Origin: Flavobacterium sp. 5
Lineage (GTDB): Bacteria > Bacteroidota > Bacteroidia > Flavobacteriales > Flavobacteriaceae
Reading direction: 5' to 3'
Length of the DNA: 64,000 nt
NCBI RefSeq assembly: GCF_002813295.1
Contig: NZ_PHUE01000001.1
Location: 2,046,001-2,110,000 of the forward strand
Part shown: piece after piece, positions 34,759 to 44,371 of the stretch
Position numbering within the stretch: position 1 is the stretch's first letter
Layout of the letters: each line of letters opens with the position of its first letter
The notes under the pieces: generated by a model
Databases searched by the model: none
Told to the model about the DNA's origin: nothing
What the model saw: only the letters and a program-made list of their open reading frames with translations
Made by a program: the position numbers and the translations under genes

Positions 34759-35493
34759 ATGGAAAGAAAAGATTTTTTAAGAGGGTTGGGCTTAGTTGGA
34801 TTGGGTTCTTTGTCCATAATTCCCATGATTAACGCATGTAGTAAAGACGATGATACCACAACTGATTCTGCAGTAGGATCTACAACTGAATCAGGAGAGT
34901 GTTCAGTAACAACATCAGAAACGGCGGGGCCATTTCCAACAAAAAATCCAACATCATTAGTTACTTCAAATATTACCAGTAATAGAACAGGTGTAGAATT
35001 TGCTGTCAATATTAATATAAAAAACACTAATGCAAGCTGTGCAGCACTAGAAGGAGCGATTGTAGATATTTGGCATTGTGACAAGGATGGCTATTACTCT
35101 GAGTATGGTGGAACAGCGATGCAATCAGCTGATTTTACTTCCGTGCATTTTTTGAGAGGAAGGCAAACTACAGATGCTAATGGTCTAGTACATTTTACTT
35201 CCATTTTTCCTGGATGGTATAGTGGCAGAGCGACTCATATACACGTACATGTTTACAACGCATCAGGAACTTCATTACTGGTAACTCAAATTGCATTTCC
35301 AGAAGGTTCAGATAGTGCAGTAGCACTAGTAAACGCATCAAGTGTAAATGGATATACTAAAGGGCTAACTGGATATACTTATAACGCATCAGACAATGTT
35401 TTTTCAGACTCTACTACTAATGAAATGTCAACTATTACTGGAAATGTTTCAGATGGTTTTATTTTGACACACACAATAAATGTAGCTGGCTAA
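34759..35493 (+). CDS. Exported intradiol ring-cleavage dioxygenase
   Basis: A 244-residue protein with an N-terminal segment of twin-arginine-like character (ERKDFLRGLGLVG) and a lipobox-like NACSK near residue 28. It probably exports folded as a lipoprotein. The Fe(III) site of protocatechuate/catechol-type dioxygenases is visible: one Tyr in WHCDKDGYYSEYGG, the other in FPGWYSGRATHIHVHVY, which also gives the two His ligands (HIH). The family cleaves catechols between the hydroxyls. Secreted members act on aromatic compounds outside the cytosol; substrate unknown. A pirin-like gene follows 30 bases later. Confidence 0.88.
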   Translation: MERKDFLRGLGLVGLGSLSIIPMINACSKDDDTTTDSAVGSTTESGECSVTTSETAGPFPTKNPTSLVTSNITSNRTGVEFAVNINIKNTNASCAALEGAIVDIWHCDKDGYYSEYGGTAMQSADFTSVHFLRGRQTTDANGLVHFTSIFPGWYSGRATHIHVHVYNASGTSLLVTQIAFPEGSDSAVALVNASSVNGYTKGLTGYTYNASDNVFSDSTTNEMSTITGNVSDGFILTHTINVAG

Positions 35494-35523
35494 ACGATTG
35501 TATAATTCTTTTAGTTATTCAAA

Positions 35524-36222
35524 ATGATAAAACAAACTCCTGCTCAAATTTTTAAATCCAATTTAAGAACTGTCATTAAAACAGATGTTTTTCTGAATTT
35601 AGCAACTTTTAACTTTGGAATTTATCAAGATTCGTCTCGAAAACCATTTGGCACTTTGAAGGTTTTTAATGAAATAACACTGGCTCCTTTACAAAAAGTA
35701 CTGACCTTAATTGACACCGACACCGAAATAGTATTCCTTCCTCTTTTTGGAGGAATTACCTATAAAGACGATACAGATAATGAAGATTTCATTAGAATTG
35801 AACAAATAAAACACATATCAGCACGAAAAGGGATATCGCTTGAAGTTTCTAACCCCTATGAAAAAGAAAACGTAAGCTATTTAGAAATTTGGTTCTCAAC
35901 AAAAACTGCCAATTTTAAACCAGCTACAAATCGATTTGATTTTGGATTTTCTGAAAGAAATAGATTAAATCCACTTTTTGACTTCTCGAATACAATGGGT
36001 TTCATAGGCATTTATGATGGTAGAAAAGAAGGTTATTATGCTTTAAAAGACAATTTTAATGGTCTTTTCATTTTTGTAATTAAGGGCGCATTTGAAGTAG
36101 AAAACAGATTATTACAAGAAAAAGATGGTTTGAGTTTAAAGAAAACAGAAACAGTAGAATGGGAAGCACTCTCAGAAAATGCCATTTTATTAGTGTTTGA
36201 AGTTCCAACAGAAAATTTATAA
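35524..36222 (+). CDS. Pirin-like bicupin protein
   Basis: A 232-residue cytosolic protein resembling the pirin/YhhW family: the first cupin includes VFLPLFGGITYKD-like sequence (residues 73-83), then SARKGISLEVSNPYEKENVSYLEIWF, and a C-terminal cupin with GIYDGRKEGYYAL and LFIFVIKGAFEVENRLL. The metal-binding His residues of true pirins are poorly conserved here. YhhW-type pirins degrade quercetin, but without those His I would not claim activity. It is between the dioxygenase and a hypothetical gene (6-base gap), likely one transcript. Confidence 0.65.
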   Translation: MIKQTPAQIFKSNLRTVIKTDVFLNLATFNFGIYQDSSRKPFGTLKVFNEITLAPLQKVLTLIDTDTEIVFLPLFGGITYKDDTDNEDFIRIEQIKHISARKGISLEVSNPYEKENVSYLEIWFSTKTANFKPATNRFDFGFSERNRLNPLFDFSNTMGFIGIYDGRKEGYYALKDNFNGLFIFVIKGAFEVENRLLQEKDGLSLKKTETVEWEALSENAILLVFEVPTENL

Positions 36223-36228
36223 TCCACT

Positions 36229-36744
36229 ATGTACAAAGCCAAAATAAGACTCGCTTACAGAATAATTATTGATAGCACTTCTTCCTACTTATGGAACCAA
36301 TACGTTTGGGAAGACACGTACAAAGAATATGTAATGCAACATCAGCAATTTAACTCAAAAGAAAATCCAAAAAAACAATTTAGAGAATTATTGGCTGAAA
36401 ATGAAAAGGCTATTCAATTGCATTATTTGGTGGGAATTGCTGCTAATAGCTATATTGATCAATTAAAAGGGAATTTGTATCGTGTAACCGATGTACTTGG
36501 CAATAACTACTTCCAGTTCACAAATTATCAGTTAGATATCATCAATACAGATATGACTGACCGGTCAATTCATAAAATAGGCATCACATTTTATTCGCCA
36601 TTGCTGACATTGGTTGATATTGTCGAAAGCAATTATTTGGTTTCTAAAAATAATGAAAATACCAACAGTTGGGAGACTGTAATGTATCCAATACAACCCA
36701 ATTTATCTATTTGTTATTACCAAAAAAATGATTTTGTTCCATGA
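36229..36744 (+). CDS. Hypothetical protein
   Basis: A 171-residue protein with no signal peptide or membrane segment. It is rich in Tyr and Asn, with no motif I recognise. It starts 6 bases after the pirin-like gene and is followed by a good terminator, so it is the last gene of that transcript. Codon use and base composition match the neighbours. Function unknown. Confidence 0.7.
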   Translation: MYKAKIRLAYRIIIDSTSSYLWNQYVWEDTYKEYVMQHQQFNSKENPKKQFRELLAENEKAIQLHYLVGIAANSYIDQLKGNLYRVTDVLGNNYFQFTNYQLDIINTDMTDRSIHKIGITFYSPLLTLVDIVESNYLVSKNNENTNSWETVMYPIQPNLSICYYQKNDFVP

Positions 36745-36750
36745 TTCAAA

Positions 36751-36788
36751 AAAACAAAAAAACGCTTTAATAAGCGGTTTTTTGTTTT
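36751..36788 (+). terminator. Terminator after the hypothetical gene
   Basis: An A-run and CGCTT pair with AAGCG and a T-run (stem CGCTT/AAGCG extended by A/T pairs, loop TAAT). It also lies just past the end of the leftward delta-60 gene and can serve both directions. Confidence 0.65.
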
Positions 36789-36811
36789 AAAATTGGGTTA
36801 AATAATGTTAT

Positions 36812-39256
36812 CTATTTTTTAACAACTTTTTTAATTGTTTCCCCAGAAGTAGTATATAATTTTACGATATAAGTGCCCGAAGAAAACTTAGACATATCGA
36901 CTTCAGTTCTATCTGCACTTTGTATTTTAGCTGAGTATAATTCAGCTCCATTCATTGAATAAATTGAAATTTTAGTTGGCGAAATTAAATTTGAAAAAGA
37001 TAAATTCATTTGGCTACTTACTGGAACTGGATACAACTGAATACTTGAAGATAATTGTTCCAGAGTTGGACCAACAGATAAAGAACCCGATGGTTTACCA
37101 ACATTAATTTTCACAATAAATGACTGCGAGTTACTTGGTGTACCAATTGCAAAAATATAATTATCTAAATCACCTACTGATTTTGCTTTAGATTTACTTG
37201 TAACTAATGCAGTTTCTTCATCTAATGCAATAATATCCGTGACTTGATCTATTCCAGCTGGCATTTCGAAATTATTTACAAAAGTACCATCAAGATTTAA
37301 TGCAGTTACTTTTCCATCCACTTCTGTAATATATAAAACTGCCCCACCTTGCTCTAATTTCACATAACCATGGTCTGTACTATAGCCAATTGGCGATGCT
37401 TTTTGATTTTCATTAAATGGTAAATCCATTTCACCATCTTTCGAAAGTTTAACGACCTGATTAGCATCAGAAATCCCATTAAAAATTTTAAAACCACCTG
37501 CAACAATAATTTCACCAGTATCAAGAACTTTAATTTTCTCTATTGAATAATCCGGACCTGAACCGTTTATATTAAAAGTTTCATCAATTGAACCATCTAA
37601 ATTAAATCTCAACAATTTATAAAGATGATCCGAATTAAAAGTAGTATACATAACTCCACAAATAATTTTATCATCTTGTAATTCAAACTTAACTGCTGTA
37701 GTCCAAAAATTTTCAATTGGATTAAAATTAAAAGTTAGCTCTACAGTTCCGTCTGCATTCAATTTACAGAATGTCCCTGAATCGCTAGCAAGTATTTTAC
37801 CATCATTTAAAACTTTAAACTGATACATGTTAATCAATTGAGTATCTGTTTTAAAATCAAAATCTTTTAAAACTTCACCTTTACTATTTAATTTTAATAA
37901 TTTATTTATAGTACTAACAAAAATAGTATTATCATCTACAATTTGGAACTGTCTGATTTCTCCTAAATATTTTGGCAAAACAAAAGATTTATCAACTGTG
38001 CCACTTTCATCCATCAAAGCAATGCCAAAAGTCTCAACATCATTAACTTTTATAAAATCACCTGAAACAACTAATTTACCATCTAAATAATCACCAATTT
38101 GAAAACTACCAAATCTGCTTGCTTTTAATTCAGAAGATTCCAATAGACTACCTGATAAATCGCACACGGATACACCATATTTATTTCCTGTATTTTCAGA
38201 ATTATTATATAAAATTTTATCACCTACTATACCCATAGTAAAATCATAACTGGTTTCATTTAATTTTCCAGGGGAAAAACTAGCATCCAACGATCCATCA
38301 GAATTAAGTCGGATAATATAAAAAGTAAATTCTACACCATTATTAATTCCGGCACTAATGTATATGTAAGTATCTTTTATTATAACAGTTGAGTTCTCAT
38401 AACTATAATACTCACAAGAGAAACTATTATCAATTGAACCGTCTGTATTTAATCTAATCATATTTGCGTTAGATACTAAATCAGTACTAGGCTTAAAATT
38501 TCCTCCAATTACTAATTTATCATTATTCTGAAGTGTCATAGAAAATGTGCGGCCTTTTGCACCTATACCCACATCAAATGTATCATCAATTGTTCCGTCA
38601 AATTTCAACTTTACGATACTATTTTTAGAAATTCCATCAACAGAACTAAATAAACCACTGACAAATATACCATCATTCGAAACCACAACAGTATTTGTTG
38701 AAGCATTAAAAGCTAAATCATTATTAAAAGTTTCATCTAATGAAAAATCACTATTATATCTATGAAGATAACAACTTGTAAAGCTATAATAACCTATTTC
38801 TCCACCAGTAACCAATATTTTATCATCACCCTGAACCGCAATAGAAGTAGCGTTAAAAATTGTACTAACTTCCTTTATAATTCCACCATTCGAATCAAGT
38901 TGATATAACATAAAATAATCAGCATATCCACTATTCCCACTAGTTGTTAAAACTATAATATTACCATTACTCTGAAATTTAACATCCTTTATTTTAAATT
39001 TAAGATCTCCATTGAAAACAAAAGTTTCATCAAGAGAATAATCAGCATTCAATCGGATAAGATTTTTTACAGTTTTGTCTTTATAAAATCCAATATCTCC
39101 ACCCAATAAAATTTTTCCATCGGGAAGTTCTTTTATTACAGCAACTTTTGCTGATTTATAAGGAATAGGTTTTACAAAAGTTTCATCAACGGTTTGAGCA
39201 TAAGATGATAAAATTCCGAAAAGAGTAAGCAATAACAATGAGTAAAATTTCTTCAT
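36812..39256 (-). CDS. Delta-60-repeat protein with T9SS type A sorting domain
   Basis: An 814-residue secreted protein. Signal peptide 1-20 (LSSYAQ). The body is a series of roughly 50-60-residue repeats of the delta-60 type, each containing LDETF- or SIDDTF-like turns followed by a D-G/K-I-L-GG-strand (e.g. DGSLDASFSPGKLNET, LDGSIDETFNINGSG), likely a beta-propeller. The last 80 residues match the type IX secretion C-terminal domain (LYPVPVSSQMNLSF ... GTYIVKLYTTSGETIKKVVKK). Expected on the cell surface or released. Ligand unknown. Confidence 0.9.
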   Translation of the reverse strand: MKKFYSLLLLTLFGILSSYAQTVDETFVKPIPYKSAKVAVIKELPDGKILLGGDIGFYKDKTVKNLIRLNADYSLDETFVFNGDLKFKIKDVKFQSNGNIIVLTTSGNSGYADYFMLYQLDSNGGIIKEVSTIFNATSIAVQGDDKILVTGGEIGYYSFTSCYLHRYNSDFSLDETFNNDLAFNASTNTVVVSNDGIFVSGLFSSVDGISKNSIVKLKFDGTIDDTFDVGIGAKGRTFSMTLQNNDKLVIGGNFKPSTDLVSNANMIRLNTDGSIDNSFSCEYYSYENSTVIIKDTYIYISAGINNGVEFTFYIIRLNSDGSLDASFSPGKLNETSYDFTMGIVGDKILYNNSENTGNKYGVSVCDLSGSLLESSELKASRFGSFQIGDYLDGKLVVSGDFIKVNDVETFGIALMDESGTVDKSFVLPKYLGEIRQFQIVDDNTIFVSTINKLLKLNSKGEVLKDFDFKTDTQLINMYQFKVLNDGKILASDSGTFCKLNADGTVELTFNFNPIENFWTTAVKFELQDDKIICGVMYTTFNSDHLYKLLRFNLDGSIDETFNINGSGPDYSIEKIKVLDTGEIIVAGGFKIFNGISDANQVVKLSKDGEMDLPFNENQKASPIGYSTDHGYVKLEQGGAVLYITEVDGKVTALNLDGTFVNNFEMPAGIDQVTDIIALDEETALVTSKSKAKSVGDLDNYIFAIGTPSNSQSFIVKINVGKPSGSLSVGPTLEQLSSSIQLYPVPVSSQMNLSFSNLISPTKISIYSMNGAELYSAKIQSADRTEVDMSKFSSGTYIVKLYTTSGETIKKVVKK

Positions 39257-39679
39257 ACGCAGTATTTGAAAGATTAATTTATTTGGTTCCTTAAACTAAA
39301 AGATTATTAGTTTAAGTGGTAAATGTAGTTTTTATATTGATGTATATTATGAAATACCACGAAAAAACAAGAATAATCATAGCTTTTTTTAATCTAGTCA
39401 AAATATCTCTCTCCCAGATAAAACAGCTCTTTATCTTCAAAAAGGAAATTAAACCAAAAAAAATGAAGTAACCTTTTACCATCAGCAATACTAAAAGCAG
39501 AAAAAATAATTTATGGTAATTTCATAAACGGCTTCTACCTTCATTTTTATTTGTTCTCTATTTTTTATTAAACAAACTCATTCACAAACATTTGAGTTAA
39601 ACACAAAAAAATACTTCTTTATAGGTATTTTAAGTCGTGCAATAAAATTATAATTTTACAAAAAATTAAATCAAATTTT
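39257..39679. other. 423-base intergenic region with an operator-like inverted repeat
   Basis: The only structure I see is CTTAAACTAA (39290-39299) and TTAGTTTAAG (39307-39316), a perfect 10-bp inverted repeat with a 7-base spacer, 34-60 bases upstream of the delta-60 gene. The rest is AT-rich with no gene, no clear -7 box for either flanking gene and no repeat family. Confidence 0.55.
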
Positions 39680-41311
39680 ATGAAACAGCTTTACTCAAAA
39701 CTTTATTTATTATTGACCATTAGTGTACTACTACTTGTGTCATGTTCAAAGGAAGATACTACAGAAGAACCCATTAAAGAAGTAGGTGGTGAAATTTCAC
39801 GATCACAACTAGTAACCATAAATTTACCAGACGCCAATTTATCTAATAATGAATACCAAGGTGATTTTGATGGAGTTACTATAACTTTAATAAAATCAGG
39901 GAATGATAAATTAGTTTTTTTATTGCCTTATTCAACAACTCTCGGGGTACATACTTTAACCATTCCCGCCTTAAACAGTGCGACTTTCACTTATGATGTT
40001 AAAGATACTTTGCTTACTGGCACACCCGATGCTGCAATGTCTGATTTGTTTGTAAACCTAAACACCTTTGAGCAAAATTTAGATGATTCTCAAGAAGCTA
40101 CAGTATTAAAAAATGCTATAAATACTTTTAATACTCAATATGAAAGTGCTTCTATTCAGGAGAAAACACAAATAGCTATATTATACAGTGCAAATAAGGC
40201 AAATTTTGACAAAATCTTTTCATTTGATGCCGCTACTACCAAAGGGTTTTCTTTTTCATTACCAGCTTCCGTTGGTAAACATATAGCTGCTGTTGGTCTA
40301 ATGGGAGCTGCAGTTTTACTAATTCCTACCTCTCCGATTTTAGGCGGAGTGGCAGCTTTGGCTGGTGCTTATAAAGCTTATAAAGCTAATGAAGAAATAA
40401 TAGATAATACGGTATTAACAATAGCAACTCATTTTGGATACAATTCTGGCAAGAGAGAGGATGCTATATTTATGCTAACAGATGGTGTAGAAACTACTAT
40501 TAAGGCTGATTTTATTCAAAGAGGAATAATTACTGGTGATAGAGCGAACACGAATCCGTCACTTCAACAATATTTTGAATCATATGACCAATATAACTAT
40601 TATGCTGAAAAAGAAAATATTGAAATTCAAAAAGCAAATGCAAGCAAAGGGCTTGATTATGGTTCAGTTACTTTAGAAACTTTAAAATCATCTGATACTG
40701 AAACAGCTATATTAGCCAATTCTGAAAATTTTAAAAACATTCAATTTTCAATAAGCGATTCAAATTTAGAATTAGTTTCATCAAACCTAGAAAAAGATGG
40801 ACAATTAAATTTTGAAGTAAAAATAAAAGAAAATTCTAGTCAATCAGTTGTTGAATCTTTTATTGATTACAAATACACTGATGAAATAAGTTCTTTTTCT
40901 GGTAAATTACCAATCAAAGTGGTTCGTTCAATTGTAGGTACTTGGGAAATGGAATCATTCAATAATGGTTTATTACTTGGTCAGTATGACGATGTTTATT
41001 TTAATTGCAACATAGTAGGTGGTGCTTATACTTATACAAGTGAAGTTTTAGTATTTACTGAGAACACTTATACTACAAATGGCACATCAAACCATATTTA
41101 CTACAATTTTCAAACTGATAAAAATTGTGTAGTTACTGAAGACGGAAAAGATACTCAGGAAACAATTAATGACTCATCCAATGGTACCTATATTCTTAAG
41201 GGAAATAGTTTAGAGGTAACAGATGCTGGTGAAGTTAGTTCGATTCCATTAATTTTTATTTCTAACAATAAATTAAAGGTTGGTGAAAATGTTTATGTTC
41301 GAAAAAATTAG
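39680..41311 (+). CDS. Large lipoprotein with C-terminal lipocalin-like domain
   Basis: A 543-residue lipoprotein; lipobox Cys22 in LLLVSCSKE. Residues about 55-180 are a mixed domain. Residues about 185-225 are a Gly/Ala-rich hydrophobic stretch (GKHIAAVGLMGAAVLLIPTSP), which could span or insert into a membrane. Residues about 420-543 resemble a lipocalin-like domain (VGTWEMESFNNG... EDGKDTQETI... KVGENVYVRKN). I do not recognise the full architecture. It is a single gene followed by a bidirectional terminator. Confidence 0.75.
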   Translation: MKQLYSKLYLLLTISVLLLVSCSKEDTTEEPIKEVGGEISRSQLVTINLPDANLSNNEYQGDFDGVTITLIKSGNDKLVFLLPYSTTLGVHTLTIPALNSATFTYDVKDTLLTGTPDAAMSDLFVNLNTFEQNLDDSQEATVLKNAINTFNTQYESASIQEKTQIAILYSANKANFDKIFSFDAATTKGFSFSLPASVGKHIAAVGLMGAAVLLIPTSPILGGVAALAGAYKAYKANEEIIDNTVLTIATHFGYNSGKREDAIFMLTDGVETTIKADFIQRGIITGDRANTNPSLQQYFESYDQYNYYAEKENIEIQKANASKGLDYGSVTLETLKSSDTETAILANSENFKNIQFSISDSNLELVSSNLEKDGQLNFEVKIKENSSQSVVESFIDYKYTDEISSFSGKLPIKVVRSIVGTWEMESFNNGLLLGQYDDVYFNCNIVGGAYTYTSEVLVFTENTYTTNGTSNHIYYNFQTDKNCVVTEDGKDTQETINDSSNGTYILKGNSLEVTDAGEVSSIPLIFISNNKLKVGENVYVRKN

Positions 41312-41366
41312 AACCATAGATATTCTAAAATGGGACTTCCTTAAATATTTCTGAATTAAAATAACT

Positions 41367-41397
41367 AAAAAGACCGCTAAAGTATAGCGGTCTTTTT
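41367..41397. terminator. Bidirectional terminator
   Basis: AAAAGACCGCTA (41367-41379) pairs with TAGCGGTCTTTTT (41385-41397) around loop AAGTA; it lies between convergent genes. Confidence 0.85.
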
Positions 41398-41420
41398 GAT
41401 ATAAATATTTTCTGCTTTAT

Positions 41421-43022
41421 CTAAAGATTCTCAAAGAAATCATTTCCTTTATCATCAGTAATAATAAAAGCAGGGAAATCTTTGATAGTAATTTTACGAA
41501 CAGCTTCCATACCTAATTCCTCAAAATCAACTACCTCAACCGAAAGGATATTTTCTTTAGCCAAAATAGCTGCAGGACCTCCAATAGACCCTAAATAGAA
41601 TCCACCGTAAGTTTTACAAGCATTCATAACATCTTTGGTTCTGTTTCCTTTGGCAAGCATTACCATACTTCCACCATTTTTTTGGAATTCCTCAACATAC
41701 ACATCCATACGACCCGCAGTTGTAGGACCAAAACTTCCCGAAGCCATTCCTTCTGGAGTTTTTGCAGGACCTGCATAATAGATTGGGTGATTTTTAAAGT
41801 ATTCTGGCATTGGTTTACCAGCATCCAATAATTCTTTGATTTTTGCGTGTGCGATATCACGAGCAACAATCAAAGTTCCGTTTAGCTTTAAACGGGTTTT
41901 AATTGGATATTGTGAAAGCTTTTTAAGAATATCAGTCATCGGTTGGTTCAAATCAACCTCAACTGCTGGTTCCAAATGTGGAGCTGTTTCTGGCAATAAT
42001 CGTTTTGGATTTACTTCTAATTGTTCTACAAAAATACCATCTTTGGTAATTTTTCCTTTGATATTTCTATCAGCAGAACAAGAAACTCCTAACCCAACTG
42101 GACAAGAAGCAGCGTGACGTGGCAAACGAATTACACGAACGTCATGTGTAAAATATTTTCCTCCAAACTGTGCTCCAATAGCACTTTGCTGGCAAATTAA
42201 CTGTACTCTTTTTTCCCACTCCAAATCACGAAATGCCTGACCAGACATGTTTCCAGTTGTCGGTAAATGATCAAAATAACCTGCAGAGGCTTTTTTTACA
42301 GCAGCTAAATTTGCTTCAGCAGATGTTCCTCCAATTACTAAAGCCAAATGATAAGGCGGACAAGCCGAAGTTCCTAAATCCATTATTTTGGCACGAATGA
42401 AAGCATCCAATGATTTTTCATTCAATAACGATTTTGTTTGCTGGTACAAATATGTTTTGTTGGCAGAACCTCCACCTTTTGCTAAAAACAAAAACTCATA
42501 CGAAGCTCCTTTTTTAGCATAAATATCAATTTGCGCCGGAAGATTAGATCCAGAATTCTTTTCCTCAAACATGCTTATCGGTACAATTTGAGAATAACGA
42601 AGATTACGCTCCTGATAGGTGTTAAAAATCCCCCTAGAAAGCCATTCTGCATCATCGGCTCCCGTATATACATTTTCACCTTTTTTGGCCATTACAATCG
42701 CTGTTCCGGTATCCTGACAAGAAGGCAACTCGCCATCGATAGCCACAACTGCGTTTTGCAATAAATTATACGCCACAAAACGGTCGTTGTCTGTCGCTTC
42801 TGGATCGTCAAGAATTGCTTTTAGTTTTTCCAAATGTGAAGTTCGCAACATAAACGAAACATCTTTCAATGCTTCCTGAGCCAACAATTCCAATCCTTTT
42901 GGATCGACAGTAAGAATTTCGCGTTCTCCAAATTGTTCCACTTTTACAAAATCAGAACTAATTTTGCGGTATTGCGTATCATCTCTTAAAATAGGATAAG
43001 GATCCTGATATATAAAGTCCAT
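41421..43022 (-). CDS. Class I fumarate hydratase ([4Fe-4S], FumA/FumB type)
   Basis: A 533-residue single-chain class I fumarase interconverting fumarate and malate in the TCA cycle. The cluster Cys ligands appear in [11 protein letters not shown] (Cys102), [11 protein letters not shown] and [10 protein letters not shown]. The C-terminal beta half includes [20 protein letters not shown]. Full length and intact. A -7 box TATATTTG on the minus strand (43053-43046) lies about 24 bases upstream, with no clear -33. It is convergent with the 543-residue lipoprotein. Confidence 0.95.
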   Translation of the reverse strand: MDFIYQDPYPILRDDTQYRKISSDFVKVEQFGEREILTVDPKGLELLAQEALKDVSFMLRTSHLEKLKAILDDPEATDNDRFVAYNLLQNAVVAIDGELPSCQDTGTAIVMAKKGENVYTGADDAEWLSRGIFNTYQERNLRYSQIVPISMFEEKNSGSNLPAQIDIYAKKGASYEFLFLAKGGGSANKTYLYQQTKSLLNEKSLDAFIRAKIMDLGTSACPPYHLALVIGGTSAEANLAAVKKASAGYFDHLPTTGNMSGQAFRDLEWEKRVQLICQQSAIGAQFGGKYFTHDVRVIRLPRHAASCPVGLGVSCSADRNIKGKITKDGIFVEQLEVNPKRLLPETAPHLEPAVEVDLNQPMTDILKKLSQYPIKTRLKLNGTLIVARDIAHAKIKELLDAGKPMPEYFKNHPIYYAGPAKTPEGMASGSFGPTTAGRMDVYVEEFQKNGGSMVMLAKGNRTKDVMNACKTYGGFYLGSIGGPAAILAKENILSVEVVDFEELGMEAVRKITIKDFPAFIITDDKGNDFFENL

Positions 43023-43159
43023 AGTTTGTTTTTTTTAAAGAAAGCCAAATATAAGAATTGTTCAAAGAAACATAACTGATTTATATCACGTTCCGTAAAG
43101 AAATTATTAAAATATTAACTCAAATATTTATTTTAGAAACTGTAACATCAGCCATTTTG

Positions 43160-43238
43160 GGTTGGATGTGTCCTGCTCTCCGCTTTATCTTTATAGTTTT
43201 AAATAAAAACCACAAAGGATATCACTTCGATCAGGGCT
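43160..43238. repeat. Extragenic repeat element, diverged copy 3
   Basis: GGGTTGG, CCTGCTCTCCGC, an A/T-rich hairpin (ATCTTT...GTTTT / AAAAC...AAAGGAT, 43188-43220) and CACTTCGATCAGGGCT. The layout CTmTCCGC-hairpin-CTTCgATC-GGG resembles copies 1 and 2, but the hairpin differs and the ends differ in detail, so membership is likely but not certain. Confidence 0.45.
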
Positions 43239-43303
43239 AAGAGGAAAGATTTTACTTCTTTGCTATGATTTACAATTACCATCAAATCGGCTTTATAAAA
43301 AAG

Positions 43304-43511
43304 AAAAACCTCACATAATGCTACCGTGTGGACATAAGTATAAAATCAACCACAAATTTCACAAATTAGCACAAATTAGCACAAATTTGAATATGCTAAA
43401 TCAACCCAATAACTATTTTCACTATACCGATTTGCGCTAATTTGTGAAATTTGTGGTTAAAAAGTAATATTTACTATTTGTGTCCACACGGTAGCATTAT
43501 GTGAGGCTTTT
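43304..43511. repeat. 208-base nested inverted repeat (MITE-like or structured element)
   Basis: The outer arms CCTCACATAATGCTACCG... (43304-43334) and the complementary segment 43482-43511 match over about 30 bases with 2 mismatches. Inner arms at 43348-43377 (CCACAAATTTCACAAATTAG) and 43433-43459 match over about 27 bases. Between them is an AT-rich loop. The left inner arm has an extra 10-base unit (ACAAATTAGC) relative to the right. It could be a non-autonomous mobile element or a long RNA hairpin. Confidence 0.6.
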
Positions 43512-43554
43512 ATATTATACATAGATTTTGAATCAAAAAATTAATTAACCCAAA

Positions 43555-44349
43555 TTATGACTTTTGATTTTTACGAATGAATTTGGCAACATCTACCATA
43601 GGAGCATTCCAAATTTCCTTTTCATGTAATTTCATAAATTGCAGTAATTCTTTATGGGCTTTTGCAGAAACATTGATAGCATGTTCTCCACCAACACCAT
43701 GAAATAAAAACACTAATAAAGTATGAGACTCAATTGCTTTTTTAACCAAATCAATCATATAATCACCAGAATGACCATCGATATAAAAACAATTGATATT
43801 ATTTAAATCAACCTCTTTTATATGTTGAAAACCAGACTGAACACCTCTAGCACCAACAAAATCATTTTTTAAATCATCATAAAAATTAACTGAACCAATT
43901 TTAGTATCTCCACATGGAAACGCAAAAGTTCGTTCTGTTTTACCGTCTATTGCCTGCAAAAGAGTATTTGTAACTCTAATTTCGTTGACTGCTCTTGTCA
44001 CTGTATAATTATTAAGCGCTCTATCAGGACTTACCCAAGACCTACCTTGAAAAGTAGCATCACATGGATGCATTAAAGAATGATTACCCAATTCATGGCC
44101 TTTTTGCACAGCCAATCTCCACTCGGGAATTCGTTTGCTTACAGCAGAAGACTCTCCAATCAAATAAAATGTTCCTTTGAGACCAAGCGAATCAAGAGCT
44201 GGAATTACAATATCCAAATCTATATTAAGAGCGTCATCATAAGTAAGTACAACGGCACATTTTTTATTGTTCCATAATTCAGTTTGCTGTGATTGAGCCT
44301 GTTGTCCAAACATTAACAGTAATAAGATAATGATGCCTTGTATTTTCAT
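43555..44349 (-). CDS. Exported polysaccharide deacetylase (NodB-type)
   Basis: A 264-residue protein with a signal peptide (about 1-20, QQAQSQ). NodB motifs: metal-binding Asp pair in VVLTYDDALNID, HELGNHSLMHP with HxxxH, and FAFPCGDTK. The C-terminal part includes LVFLFHGVGGEHA. It deacetylates or otherwise modifies N- or O-acetylated glycans. Position 22 bases after the double-FKBP gene suggests co-transcription. Substrate unknown. Confidence 0.85.
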   Translation of the reverse strand: MKIQGIIILLLLMFGQQAQSQQTELWNNKKCAVVLTYDDALNIDLDIVIPALDSLGLKGTFYLIGESSAVSKRIPEWRLAVQKGHELGNHSLMHPCDATFQGRSWVSPDRALNNYTVTRAVNEIRVTNTLLQAIDGKTERTFAFPCGDTKIGSVNFYDDLKNDFVGARGVQSGFQHIKEVDLNNINCFYIDGHSGDYMIDLVKKAIESHTLLVFLFHGVGGEHAINVSAKAHKELLQFMKLHEKEIWNAPMVDVAKFIRKNQKS

Positions 44350-44371
44350 AGTTATAAAATTTACTAAACGT

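Larger units (their letters stand above)
43023..43554. other. 532-base intergenic region with an extragenic repeat and a nested hairpin
   Basis: It contains the fumarase promoter box, repeat copy 3 (43160-43238) and the 208-base nested inverted repeat (43304-43511). No coding frame. Confidence 0.7.

Noticed and set aside
43341..43390. Short direct ACAAATTAGC units considered as a CRISPR-like array
   Set aside because: Only two to three 10-base units without spacers occur, and they lie in an inverted-repeat arm.
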